Position numbers and translations under genes: made by a program. From Chromohalobacter moromii (GTDB taxonomy: Bacteria > Pseudomonadota > Gammaproteobacteria > Pseudomonadales > Halomonadaceae): a stretch of DNA of 64,000 bases. The stretch spans positions 1,240,001 through 1,304,000 of the forward strand of contig NZ_JAHXDI010000001.1 in NCBI RefSeq assembly GCF_023091865.1, given 5' to 3'. Positions 53,562 to 62,446 of this stretch are shown here, in pieces. The notes beneath the pieces were generated by a model that ran no database searches, was not told where the DNA came from, and saw only the letters and a program-made list of their open reading frames with translations. Position 1 is the stretch's first letter, and each line of letters starts with the position of its first letter.

Positions 53562-53620
53562 AGCTTGTTCTCTCCTGAAGTTCGTTCTCTAGAGGAACGC
53601 TGCATAAGTCCCGCTTTTAG

Positions 53621-53652
53621 ACGGCCCCTTTCGGGGCCGTTTTCGTTGGTGG
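53621..53652 (+). terminator. Terminator within the first copy of a 31-bp direct repeat
   Basis: ACGGCCCC, TTTC loop, GGGGCCGT and TTTTC form a terminator after the betaine-binding gene. The stem and the 13 bases after it recur almost exactly at 54481-54511 (one mismatch), flanking the phosphatase and VapB genes. Confidence 0.8.
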
Positions 53653-53762
53653 CCGCGATATGAGCACGCCCATGCTTGGATGGCGAGGCTTTTCATCTTC
53701 CGGTGGGTGCGCTTTGGCGTCACGATAGGGTGTTGTGCAAAGCGAAATGGGGCTCGGCATTG

Positions 53763-54203
53763 ATGTTTAAACGTATTCTGGTGGTGTGTACGGGCAATAT
53801 CTGTCGTAGCCCGGTGGCGGCGGCGCTGTTACAGCGGCAGTATCCTGATCGGATGATTGCCACGGCGGGTCTTGGCGCGCGTGTGGGAGAGGGCGTCGAG
53901 ACGCATTCCCGCGCGTTGGCGGAGGCCGAACGGCCGGAGCTCGCCAAGGCGCTCAAGGCGCATAAGGCACGCCAGATCGATGAAACGATGCTGCGCGAAG
54001 CGGACTTGGTCCTGGTGATGACGGAACGACAACGTCGCGCGGTGGGGGAGCTATTACCCTCGGCCTTCGGCAAGACCATGCTGTTCGGGCGCTGGCTGGC
54101 CAACCCGGAAATTTCCGACCCCTACGGCAAAAGCGACGAAGCGTTCACGCACGTGCATCGGCAACTGGTCAACGCGGCCGAGGCATGGGCGGGGAAGTTG
54201 TAA
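53763..54203 (+). CDS. wzb: Low-molecular-weight protein-tyrosine phosphatase (Wzb-like)
   Basis: Predicted 146-residue phosphatase. The P-loop VCTGNICRSPVAAALL (Cys-X5-Arg) is at the N-terminus and the general acid is in ISDPYGKSDEAF. In capsule and exopolysaccharide systems it dephosphorylates the Wzc tyrosine kinase, which is encoded 6 kb away. GGGGCTCGG precedes the ATG at 53763. Normally wzb lies between wza and wzc; here it is displaced and sits between two copies of a terminator repeat. Tail-to-tail with the VapB gene, one base apart. Confidence 0.92.
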   Translation: MFKRILVVCTGNICRSPVAAALLQRQYPDRMIATAGLGARVGEGVETHSRALAEAERPELAKALKAHKARQIDETMLREADLVLVMTERQRRAVGELLPSAFGKTMLFGRWLANPEISDPYGKSDEAFTHVHRQLVNAAEAWAGKL

Positions 54204-54204
54204 A

Positions 54205-54405
54205 TTAATCACGCGTGTTAAAGAAGTCGGCGGTGGCATCTTGCCCATCGAACCATTCCTCCCATGAATTGCCCTCAGGGATGAGGATGCGCGTCTCTCC
54301 GATGGAAATAATCTCGATACGCTTTACCCCGTTGAGGAAGGCGCTTTCCCTGGGTAGTCGTATGGTTTGATGGCGTTGGGAGTGAAAGACGGAACCTTGT
54401 AGCAT
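54205..54405 (-). CDS. Orphan VapB-type (AbrB-fold) antitoxin
   Basis: Predicted 66-residue swapped-hairpin AbrB-like protein: SQRHQTIRLPRESAFLNGV, then IEIISIGETRILIPEGNSW and EEWFD near the end, as in VapB antitoxins. AAGGTGA lies six bases before the ATG at 54405. No VapC (PIN-domain) toxin follows: its stop is one base from the convergent phosphatase gene. It is therefore solitary, either after loss of the toxin or acting alone. Confidence 0.83.
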   Translation of the reverse strand: MLQGSVFHSQRHQTIRLPRESAFLNGVKRIEIISIGETRILIPEGNSWEEWFDGQDATADFFNTRD

Positions 54406-54480
54406 GACAGTCACCTTAAGATGTTTTGTATGTATATTTAATTATTTAAGTCTAGCCTACCTGCCAGCACGAATGAACAG

Positions 54481-54511
54481 CGGCCCCTTTTGGGGCCGTT
54501 TTCGTTGGTGG
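54481..54511 (+). terminator. Terminator within the second copy of the 31-bp direct repeat
   Basis: CGGCCCC (54481-54487), TTTT loop, GGGGCCG (54492-54498) and TTTTC. It matches the copy at 53622-53652 over 31 bases with a single C/T difference in the loop. It lies beyond the end of the reverse-strand beta-helix gene. Confidence 0.8.
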
Positions 54512-54529
54512 GGCAAGCTTGTCGCTGCG

Positions 54530-56662
54530 TTAGCCGTCGGCCATGAGGTCGTCGTCGAGTTCGAAGGCGGTCAGGGTGCCGATAGCGGCGTTCTTGCGAT
54601 TGCCGTACCCGGTCAGCGAGGCTTGCGGTGGGCGCTGGAGGGTGCGTATCGCGGGGGTCTCGGTGGCTTGGCCAGTGTTTTCGAAGGTGCAGTCGCGGAA
54701 GGTGAGATAGTTGCTCTCATTGGCCATGAAGACACCGGGCGCTGCGTCCAAGGTGATCATGTAGCCGTGCTGGGCGAGGTCTTTCTTGAAACGGCAGCGT
54801 TCGAAGCGCACCACATGCCGCGCATTGCGTTTGTCGCTGTTGTGCAGGTAGAGATGCCCGCCGCCGGGAGTGAAGTCGAACTGGCAGTGGCGGTAACGGT
54901 GATGCTGCGTGGTGTCGAAGATATCGAAGCGCGGTACGCCGTCACCGAGTCGGCAGGCGTCTACATCGAGCGTCTCGAAGGCTTTGACCCAGCCGGCGGA
55001 TATCTCGCAGTCGTGCAGACTGATGCGCTCGGCCGGTACATGAAAGAGCCGTGCCCGCGTGGCGCTCAGCGTGAAGTCGCGCAGGTGCGATTGGCCGATG
55101 AGCTTGAAGCCTACGGCAATGGGCTCATCGGTGTCGCCGTGTCGGCTCTGGAAGTGGGCGAGATGCAGATCGCCTTTGAAGCCGGCCGCCGAGACGATTG
55201 AGGCGTAACTGGCGCGCATGCTGTCATGGCGCGATGCGTTGAACGTCTGCCAGGTTTCGTCGAAATGGCGGATATCGATATGTCCATCGCCTGTGAGCAA
55301 TAGGGAGCTGCCACTGCGTTGGGAGCCACGTAGTTTTGTACAGAGACGTTGCCCCGTTAGGTGGCTGGCCGCAAGGTCCATCTCGATACAAAAGCCTCTG
55401 TCGATGTCGCGTGACAGGCAGTCGTCGACGGTATGGCGTACGGGAGTGTCATTCAGATCGCTGAGTAAATACCCATCGCCCGTCGTCTCGGCGATGCAGC
55501 CGCGCAGGGTGAAGTGCCCAGTGCCTTGCGACGGAGTGCGTCCGGTGGTGGCGACGAAGCCGTGATGCGTCGTGTCGCGCGAACGACAGTTGATAAAGCG
55601 AACGTCGTTGCTATTTTCGGCCCAGAAACCGGCGTTGTATTCATCGTCGCCGTAATCGACGCTGGCGTGATGGCCGTTTTCGGCGAGACAGTCGATGAAG
55701 TCGATGCGCTCGCTGAGGATGTTTCTTGGACTCTCGCCGTAAGTGTCGGTGACGAAGCCAATACGCGTGAAGTCACGTGCCTGGCAGCGTTCGACGATGC
55801 CATCGCGAGAGTCGGCGATGAAGATGCCGTCCCCATAGTTACCGCGCGCATGCTCGGCGACGACATCGCGGAGCACGAAGTTGCGTGCGCCAACGCGGAG
55901 ACAGGAGCGGGGAGAGCGGCGGCAAACAAGGTCGTGGGCGGTGACGTCGTGGCCAAGGAGGTCCAGTGGCAAGGCGCCGGTAAAGGCGTCGTGGTTGGCG
56001 GTACTCCAGCGGGCGGGGTCGTCACTGACATTACCGTCCAGCGTCATGCCCGATAGGGTGGCACCATCGTGGATCGCGACAAACGCACCGTAAGTGTCAC
56101 TGGTATAACGAAGGGTCGTACGCGTGACGCCCGCCCCGGTCACGCGGATGCCCGTAAAGCGTAACCCGGTCCCCGACGAGGCGAAATCACCCTCGGGAAA
56201 GACGATATCGCGCTGCTGGGCATTGGCGGCTTTGGCAAGTTGCTTCAAGGCGAGATACTGATCGCTGCCGTCCCCGCGCGCGCCGAACATGCCGGGCGTG
56301 AGCGTGTCGTCGAGGCGTCGTAGAAAACGCCCGTCGGCTTGGTCATGGGCACGAAAACAGGTACCCCCGTCTTCCTCGCGTCGTTCATGGGCGTACCAGA
56401 TGAAACTTCCCCCGCCGAGTGATTCCCCCGCGTGGTAACCGGCGACTTGGATACGTTGCCCATCTTGAAGGCGGGTAACGTCCAGTGCCTGCATCTCGGC
56501 GATGGAGTCGGCATGCAGCGTCTCTGCTCCCTCCTGCGTTGTTTTTCCCTCTTTGTCTCTTTTTTCCATACCTGCAGCGTGAGTCGGCAATAAACCGGAA
56601 GCGGTCAGTACAGCGCCGCCCTGGAGTAGTCGAGCCAAGAGCCGTCTTCTCGAAGTGTTCAT
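54530..56662 (-). CDS. Tat-exported right-handed beta-helix protein (possible polysaccharide lyase)
   Basis: Predicted 710-residue protein. The signal peptide has a twin-arginine motif (SRRRLLARLL) and ends near THAAG. After a short linker comes a domain with TPGMFGARGDGSDQYLALKQ, as in tailspike and pectate-lyase-3 proteins, then many beta-helix turns (for example DVVAEHARGNYGDGIFIADS and FINCRSRDTTHHGFVATT). It would fold in the cytosol and act in the periplasm or outside, perhaps cutting or trimming the polysaccharide. It is reverse to all its neighbours. Catalytic residues cannot be fixed by eye. Confidence 0.75.
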   Translation of the reverse strand: MNTSRRRLLARLLQGGAVLTASGLLPTHAAGMEKRDKEGKTTQEGAETLHADSIAEMQALDVTRLQDGQRIQVAGYHAGESLGGGSFIWYAHERREEDGGTCFRAHDQADGRFLRRLDDTLTPGMFGARGDGSDQYLALKQLAKAANAQQRDIVFPEGDFASSGTGLRFTGIRVTGAGVTRTTLRYTSDTYGAFVAIHDGATLSGMTLDGNVSDDPARWSTANHDAFTGALPLDLLGHDVTAHDLVCRRSPRSCLRVGARNFVLRDVVAEHARGNYGDGIFIADSRDGIVERCQARDFTRIGFVTDTYGESPRNILSERIDFIDCLAENGHHASVDYGDDEYNAGFWAENSNDVRFINCRSRDTTHHGFVATTGRTPSQGTGHFTLRGCIAETTGDGYLLSDLNDTPVRHTVDDCLSRDIDRGFCIEMDLAASHLTGQRLCTKLRGSQRSGSSLLLTGDGHIDIRHFDETWQTFNASRHDSMRASYASIVSAAGFKGDLHLAHFQSRHGDTDEPIAVGFKLIGQSHLRDFTLSATRARLFHVPAERISLHDCEISAGWVKAFETLDVDACRLGDGVPRFDIFDTTQHHRYRHCQFDFTPGGGHLYLHNSDKRNARHVVRFERCRFKKDLAQHGYMITLDAAPGVFMANESNYLTFRDCTFENTGQATETPAIRTLQRPPQASLTGYGNRKNAAIGTLTAFELDDDLMADG

Positions 56663-57043
56663 TTTTCCCTCCGAAATAATTGCCTAGCGTAGATGAAATT
56701 TTGTTGAGTAATGAGGTGAGTATTCTCCTTATTGGTGGCGTATTTTCATCATTTTAGTTGTCTTTCGTTACTCGTAGTGAGGACGCGTTAAGCGCGTGAT
56801 GAGTAGCGTTAATATTATTGTGTGGTCTCGTTTGATATCCGTTTATTACGGCATTGTAAGTGTAAAGTGCGACTGGTTTTTGACGTACGATTTGGGTGCT
56901 TTTGCGTATGAATAATATGGGGTTCCTTAATCACTAAAACCGTCTGGCTGTAAAGATGAACACTTTGTAACTTGTTTGGCGAAAACCCGGTTATTTACGT
57001 CCTTAAGCGGGCGGCACGGGACACTGAAAAGGTGGCGTCAATC
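56663..57043. other. AT-rich intergenic region between divergent genes
   Basis: About 380 AT-rich bases with no gene I can support. A TTGACG near 56879 and AT-rich boxes after it could be promoter parts for the glycosylphosphotransferase gene, but spacing is poor. No ops element is present here; the next one is upstream of wza. Confidence 0.4.
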
Positions 57044-58399
57044 ATGTTCAATAAGCATAAAGTTCTGGAGAAGATGGATCGTTCGGCATGGGGGGGCGGT
57101 GAGTCGTGGGCGGCGAGTGGCCAAGCGCTAGACACGCGTTACGAACGCCGCCACTCACGCTGGTACGAGCAGTGCCTGATGGGTATGCCGTTTCACTTCA
57201 TCGTAGGCTTGCCGGCGGTCGTGATGGTGCCGTCGCTGGTGGTGCACGGTGAGGGGTTTTGGCGCGATCTTCCGCCGGGCCTTGCTACGACGCTATGGGC
57301 GGTGGGGGCGGCATTCCTGATCACATTGTTCGTCTTGCATCGCATGACGCGTTTTCCTGGGACGCAGGCGGTGGTCTATGTCGTGCCGCTGGTCAGTGCG
57401 GTGTTCGCATTGACCTGGGCGTTGCTGCTTGGCGTGGCGCCTGTCGACGAACGCGTGCTGTGGGGGGGCTATGTGGCAAGCCTGCTGTGGTTCCTGGTCG
57501 GCTATGCGGCGGCGCAGCGGTTCAGGCGCCCGCGCTTTGCCTTGGTTCCGCTGGGCGAGGCGCGCCACCTCACCGAGACCGAAGAGAGTCGACTGTACAG
57601 ACTCGAAGTGCCGCGCCTGGGCGCGCAGCGTATCGACGGCATCATCGCCGACCTGCGCAGCGATGAGCTCAATCAGGAGTGGGTGCGGTTTCTCACCAAG
57701 TGCACTTTGCACGGCATTCCCGTGTACCAGATCAAGCAGATCGATGAGTCGCGCACCGGCCGCGTGAAGTACGAACACCTGGCGGATACGGAGCTGGTCT
57801 CCTGGTTGCCGTCACCCTTGTATAGCGCCTGCAAGCGGGGGCTTGATATCTGCGGTGCCATGCTGCTGTTGCCGTTGCTGGCGCCCATCATGTTGGCCAC
57901 GGCATGGGCGATCCGCCGCGACAGTTCGGGGCCGGTGTTTTTCTTGCAATGGCGGATGGGACATCGCGGCCGACCGTTTCGAATCTACAAGTTTCGCAGC
58001 ATGTATTGCGACATGAAGGGGAAGGAATTCGCTTCCGGTGAGGATGATCCGCGCATCACGCCGGTGGGCAGGGTGATCCGCAAGTACCGCTTGGATGAGT
58101 TACCGCAGCTTCTCAACGTGCTCAAGGGCGACATGAGTTTCATCGGTCCGCGCCCCGAGCCCGTGGATCTCTCACAGTGGTACGAGCAGGACATACCGCT
58201 TTTTAGCTACCGGCGTGTCGTCAGGCCGGGCATTTCAGGCTGGGCCCAAGTCGAACAGGGCTATGCCGCAGAGGTCGATGATATGGCTATCAAGCTGCAG
58301 TACGACTTCTATTACATCAAACATTTTTCGCTGTGGCTCGACGTGCTGATTCTACTGCGCACGCTGAAGACGATCAGTAGTGGATTTGGGGCGCGCTGA
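57044..58399 (+). CDS. Polyprenyl glycosylphosphotransferase (second initiating enzyme)
   Basis: Predicted 451-residue membrane enzyme. It has four or five N-terminal helices (about 50-160), a short cytoplasmic part, then a hydrophobic segment (LDICGAMLLLPLLAPIMLAT) and the catalytic core: FFLQWRMGHRGRPFRIYKFR, RKYRLDELPQLLNVLKGDMS, IGPRPEP and RPGISGWAQVEQGY. It resembles exopolysaccharide glycosylphosphotransferases but is not close to the one at 42712. The open frame extends to 56972; the ATG at 57044 is preferred, with 57074 another option. A terminator follows. Confidence 0.92.
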   Translation: MFNKHKVLEKMDRSAWGGGESWAASGQALDTRYERRHSRWYEQCLMGMPFHFIVGLPAVVMVPSLVVHGEGFWRDLPPGLATTLWAVGAAFLITLFVLHRMTRFPGTQAVVYVVPLVSAVFALTWALLLGVAPVDERVLWGGYVASLLWFLVGYAAAQRFRRPRFALVPLGEARHLTETEESRLYRLEVPRLGAQRIDGIIADLRSDELNQEWVRFLTKCTLHGIPVYQIKQIDESRTGRVKYEHLADTELVSWLPSPLYSACKRGLDICGAMLLLPLLAPIMLATAWAIRRDSSGPVFFLQWRMGHRGRPFRIYKFRSMYCDMKGKEFASGEDDPRITPVGRVIRKYRLDELPQLLNVLKGDMSFIGPRPEPVDLSQWYEQDIPLFSYRRVVRPGISGWAQVEQGYAAEVDDMAIKLQYDFYYIKHFSLWLDVLILLRTLKTISSGFGAR

Positions 58400-58432
58400 G
58401 GCGTGCTCTCGTTGAATTGAGTCATTGTGGGG

Positions 58433-58458
58433 CCCCCGTCTGCGTACGGGGGTATTTT
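58433..58458 (+). terminator. Intrinsic terminator after the second glycosylphosphotransferase
   Basis: CCCCCG (58433-58438), an 8-base loop and CGGGGG (58447-58452), then TATTTT. It separates the glycosylphosphotransferase from the wza promoter region, so wza has its own promoter. Confidence 0.75.
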
Positions 58459-58567
58459 ATTTAGAGTATGAGTTTTCTCGTACTCCTGCACAGCTAAATT
58501 ATCGTACTTGATGGATGAGCTTGTTGATTAAAAGGCGCGATTTAGCAACGAGTAAAATCCAATGTAA

Positions 58568-58606
58568 GCATTGTGTAAATTCAGCCTATGAAACGTTACA
58601 CAATGC
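58568..58606. promoter_or_regulatory. Inverted repeat, candidate operator upstream of wza
   Basis: GCATTGTGTAA (58568-58578) and TTACACAATGC (58596-58606) form a perfect 11-bp inverted repeat with a 17-base spacer. A second, weaker pair follows: CTTGTGTAA (58632-58640) and AACACAAG (58691-58698). The repeated TTGTGTAA half-site suggests a dimeric regulator of the wza operon. The regulator is not identified. Confidence 0.6.
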
Positions 58607-58778
58607 ATAGAATGAAATCCGCAATACGATACTTGTGTAAGTAAGGGAATGGGCGCGCAGTTCAAAAGGTTGATGATTAAAGCAGTAAGTAACACAAGCG
58701 ATGCGTGCCGCAAGCCAAAACTAGAGAAAGGGTTTGAAAATTAGTGGTTATGGCCCGGGAGATGTGGTGTCGCTCCAG

Positions 58779-58790
58779 GGCGGTAGCGTG
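58779..58790 (+). promoter_or_regulatory. ops element (RfaH recruitment site) upstream of wza
   Basis: A second exact GGCGGTAGCGTG, 48 bases before the wza ATG at 58839, in the untranslated leader. It is identical to the copy at 22006-22017, including the preceding CAG. The location also argues against the longer in-frame start at 58734 for wza. Confidence 0.87.
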
Positions 58791-58838
58791 GGTAAAAGAA
58801 TTTTAGGCCCTAACAAAACGAAGAGTGAGGGAATCGGC

Positions 58839-60005
58839 ATGATTGCAAGCCGTATGGAATACCGTTCAGGGTGGAGAAAGCCGCTACTGGGGCTTTCTTT
58901 CATGGTGGCGCTGTCGGGTTGTGCGTTCGCGCCCGGCAGCAATATCGACTATGAAGCTGATCCGCAGGGAGAGGACATCTCCGACAATATCGAGGTCAAG
59001 GCAATTACGCCGAGTCTCGTCAAGACGATGGCGGAGTCGAAAGACGATTTGCGCGACTCGTTGTTTGAGTACACCGAGAATGCGGTGCCCGAATCCAAGA
59101 TCGATTACGACTACATGATCGGGCGCGGTGATGTACTTAGCGTTGTGGTATATGACCACCCTGAGTTGACGATTCCCGCCGGGAGTGAGCGGAGCGCGGA
59201 AGAGTCGGGCAACGTCGTACATTCGGACGGCACCATCTTCTATCCCTACATCGGCACGGTGGAAGTCGCGGGACGCACCGTGCGCGATGTTCGTGGGGAG
59301 ATCCAACGCCGCTTGGAAGGCTACATCGCGCAGCCACAGGTGGACGTAAAAGTCGCTGCCTTCAATGCGCAGAAAGCCTATGTCACCGGGGAGGTCGATA
59401 GTCCGGGAGCGCAGCCTATCACCAACGTGCCGCTTACAGTGCTGGATGCGCTCAGCAGCGTCGGTGGTCTGACGCAGGGCGGCGACTGGCATGACGTCGT
59501 GCTGACCCGTAATGGCGTCGAGCGGCACTTGTCGGTTTACAACATGCTGGTTAATGGCGATCTCGATCAGAACCTGTTGCTACAGGATGGCGACGTGTTG
59601 CATGTGCCGGTTGTCGGCAATCAGCAGGTCTACGTGATGGGCGAGGTCAATACGCCGATCGCCGTGCCGATGCCGAATGCACGCTTCTCGCTGACCAATG
59701 CCTTGTCACAGGCCGGGGGCATCAGCGAGAGCAGCGCCGATGCTTCGGGTATCTTCGTGATTCGCCGCAAACAGGATGTCGACAGCGACACCTACGCGAC
59801 TGTTTACCAGCTCAACGCCGAGAGCGCGATCGCCTTTGCACTGGGGTCGGAATTCATCCTTCAGCCCACCGATGTGGTGTATGTCACCGCCGCGCCGATG
59901 GCGCGTTGGAACCGCGTTATCAGCCAGATCCTGCCTAGCGTGACGGCGATCTACCAGCTGTCGCAGGCCACGCGTGACATCAAGGACCTCAACGACGACT
60001 TTTAA
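58839..60005 (+). CDS. wza: Wza-type polysaccharide export lipoprotein
   Basis: Predicted 388-residue outer-membrane polysaccharide export channel. The signal peptide ends in the lipobox VALSGCAF (Cys28). Poly_export motif YMIGRGDVLSVVVYDHPEL is followed by SLBB-type repeats (KAYVTGEVDSPGAQPITNVP and QVYVMGEVNTPIAVPMPNAR). Length matches Wza. GAGG lies eight bases before the ATG at 58839; an open frame of 35 codons precedes it but covers the ops leader. It is the first gene of a wza-wzc operon. Confidence 0.95.
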   Translation: MIASRMEYRSGWRKPLLGLSFMVALSGCAFAPGSNIDYEADPQGEDISDNIEVKAITPSLVKTMAESKDDLRDSLFEYTENAVPESKIDYDYMIGRGDVLSVVVYDHPELTIPAGSERSAEESGNVVHSDGTIFYPYIGTVEVAGRTVRDVRGEIQRRLEGYIAQPQVDVKVAAFNAQKAYVTGEVDSPGAQPITNVPLTVLDALSSVGGLTQGGDWHDVVLTRNGVERHLSVYNMLVNGDLDQNLLLQDGDVLHVPVVGNQQVYVMGEVNTPIAVPMPNARFSLTNALSQAGGISESSADASGIFVIRRKQDVDSDTYATVYQLNAESAIAFALGSEFILQPTDVVYVTAAPMARWNRVISQILPSVTAIYQLSQATRDIKDLNDDF

Positions 60006-60102
60006 GCCGTCATTGTCTCAAGGCCCGCCGTCGCTGCCGCCTAGTGCATTGATATGACACGGCGTCGGGTCTCGAGCCCACATTCTCATGGAGTGGGAAT
60101 CT

Positions 60103-62307
60103 ATGAATCTCAATGTACCTGCCCCAGAAACCAATAAAACCGACAATGGCAACGACAATGACATGGAGTTGGGGCGCATCTTAGGCCTCTTGTTCGACGC
60201 CAAGGGCTTGGTGATCAGCCTGATTGTATTGTTCGCGTTTTTGGGGGCGGCGTATGCCTTTCTTACGACGCCGATCTTTCAGGCTAAGTCGCTGGTCCAG
60301 GTGGAAACCAAGAGTCCCAATAACCCTCTGGCGGATGCGTCGATATCGATGCTTTCGCAAGCGCCACCGTCGCGCTCGGAGATGGAGATCATGAAGTCGC
60401 GCATGGTGCTCGGCCGTGCGGTGGACATACTCAACCTCGATATCCGCGTCGACCCGGTACGCGTGCCGATCATCGGCGGGTTTTTGCAGCGCCACCGGAT
60501 CGCCGCGCCCGCGTTCGCCCAGGACTGGGGTTATGCCTGGGGCGACGATCATATTCAGGTCGCTGGTATGCCCGTGGCTGACGAGTACTTGGGACAGACC
60601 TTCACCCTCGAAGTACTCGACGAGACCCGTTATGCCTTGAACTACCGTGGCGAGCGTCTAGGAGAGGGCGTTGTCGGCGAGGAGGAAAGCTTTCTCGCCG
60701 GTGCGGTGGGCGTGGAGGTAGAGTCGATCGCGGCGGCGCCAGGCGCGACCTTCACTCTGACCCATGCGCAGCGCGTGGTGGCCGTCGATCAGCTACGCGA
60801 TAATTTCGGTATTGCCGAGCGGGGTAATGGTACGGGGATACTGGCCTGGACCCTGACGGACCCGTCGCCGGCATTGGCCGAGCGAATATTGGCCACCATC
60901 GGTGATATCTATGTCACGCAGAATATTCAGCGTCAGTCGGAAGAGGCCCGTAAGAGCCTGGAGTTCTTGAGTCAGCAGGTGCCCGAGGTACGCGGTGAAC
61001 TTGCCACTGCCGAGCAACAACTCAACGCTTATCGCTCCGAAAACGACAGCGTGGATATTTCCATGGAGACTCAGTCGGTGCTCGACCGCGTGGTCAATTT
61101 GGAAAGTCAGCTCAATGAGTTGGAGTTCTCCGAAGCGGAAATCTCGCGGCGCTTTACGCCCAGCCACCCGACCTATGCGGCGTTGCTAGAGAAGAAAGCA
61201 CAACTGAAGAAGGAACTGGCGTCCCTTGAGGAGCGCATCGACGGTATGCCGGAAACGCAGCAGGAAGTGTTGCGTATGCAGCGCGATGTTTCCGTCAATC
61301 AAGAAATCTATGTCCAGTTGCGCAACAAGGTGCAGGAAATGCAGATCGCGGAGGCCAGCACCGTGGGTAACGTGAGGGTGCTGGATGAAGCGGAGCAGTT
61401 TCCGCAGCCGGTGGCGCCTAACAAGATGATGAATATCGCGCTTGCCACCTTGCTGGGCGCAGCCTTCGCGGTGGCGGTGGTGATGCTGCGGGCAATGTTC
61501 AATCGTGGTTTGGAAAGTCCCGATCAGCTCGAGCAGCTGGGCCTGCCGGTCTATGCCATCGTGCCCAAATCGGATGACCAGAGCCGGCTCAGCCGTCGCA
61601 TTCGCCGGGGAGGACGCACGCAGAGCGTACCGGCGGGGCTGCTGGCGTGGCATCGCCCGTTGGATGTCTCCATCGAGGCAATGCGCAGCCTGCGTACCAG
61701 CTTGCACTTCGCGATGCTGGATAGCACCGACAATCGCTTGATGATCACTGGGCCAAGCCCGGGCGTAGGCAAGAGCTTCATTGCCGCCAACTTGGCAGCG
61801 GTGTGCGCTCAGAACGGTCAGCGTGTGTTGGTGATCGACGGCGACATGCGCAAGGGCCAGATGCATAAGATCTTCAAGGGGCCTTCTGAAGATGGCTTGA
61901 GCGAAATACTGGCTGGGCGTCACACCTTGGCGCAAATGGCGCGTTCCGTGGAAAGCGTCGAGGGGCTCGAGTACTTGGCGCGTGGCGTCGTCCCGCCGAA
62001 TGCCTCGGAATTGCTGGCTTCGTCGCGTTTCACCGAGTTGCTGGTCACGGCTAGTGAGCGCTACGACTTGGTGATCGTCGATTCGCCGCCGGTGCTGGCG
62101 GTAACTGATGCCACGGTGATCGGCAAGAGCGTGGGCACGACCCTGATGGTGGCAAGATTCCAGGTTAACCCGCCCAAGGAAGTCGAACTAGCGATGCGGC
62201 GTTTGGATACCAGTGGGGTGCGCGTCAAGGGCGCGATACTCAATGGGCTCGAGCGCAAGGCAGCCACGGCGTATACCTACGGCTATTACAACTATTCCTA
62301 TCGTTAA
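60103..62307 (+). CDS. wzc: Wzc-type tyrosine autokinase / chain-length regulator
   Basis: Predicted 734-residue inner-membrane protein. Wzz domain with helices near 30-50 and 440-460; periplasmic coiled coil (about 290-400, including QQEVLRMQRDVSVNQEIYVQ). Kinase domain: Walker A GPSPGVGKSFIAANLA, Walker A' VLVIDGDMRKG, Walker B LVIVDSPPVL. The C-terminus has six Tyr in the last eleven residues (YTYGYYNYSYR), the autophosphorylation cluster removed by a Wzb phosphatase. The ATG at 60103 has GGAGTGGG upstream; 60088 is an alternative. Confidence 0.95.
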   Translation: MNLNVPAPETNKTDNGNDNDMELGRILGLLFDAKGLVISLIVLFAFLGAAYAFLTTPIFQAKSLVQVETKSPNNPLADASISMLSQAPPSRSEMEIMKSRMVLGRAVDILNLDIRVDPVRVPIIGGFLQRHRIAAPAFAQDWGYAWGDDHIQVAGMPVADEYLGQTFTLEVLDETRYALNYRGERLGEGVVGEEESFLAGAVGVEVESIAAAPGATFTLTHAQRVVAVDQLRDNFGIAERGNGTGILAWTLTDPSPALAERILATIGDIYVTQNIQRQSEEARKSLEFLSQQVPEVRGELATAEQQLNAYRSENDSVDISMETQSVLDRVVNLESQLNELEFSEAEISRRFTPSHPTYAALLEKKAQLKKELASLEERIDGMPETQQEVLRMQRDVSVNQEIYVQLRNKVQEMQIAEASTVGNVRVLDEAEQFPQPVAPNKMMNIALATLLGAAFAVAVVMLRAMFNRGLESPDQLEQLGLPVYAIVPKSDDQSRLSRRIRRGGRTQSVPAGLLAWHRPLDVSIEAMRSLRTSLHFAMLDSTDNRLMITGPSPGVGKSFIAANLAAVCAQNGQRVLVIDGDMRKGQMHKIFKGPSEDGLSEILAGRHTLAQMARSVESVEGLEYLARGVVPPNASELLASSRFTELLVTASERYDLVIVDSPPVLAVTDATVIGKSVGTTLMVARFQVNPPKEVELAMRRLDTSGVRVKGAILNGLERKAATAYTYGYYNYSYR

Positions 62308-62446
62308 AAGACGCCTCTGTGCTGACGCCCGGCACTGTTCGGGCGCCTTACGCGCACCACCTTGCTTTGGTTGGGGGCGGGGCGGTTTATACCGTTAGCG
62401 TATTTCTTCTAGAAATGGCAAACCTGCCTGGGATGGTATTTGCCAA

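Noticed and set aside
54481-54511. Insertion-sequence terminal repeats around wzb and vapB
   Set aside because: The repeats are direct, contain a terminator, and enclose no transposase, so a classic insertion sequence is not supported.
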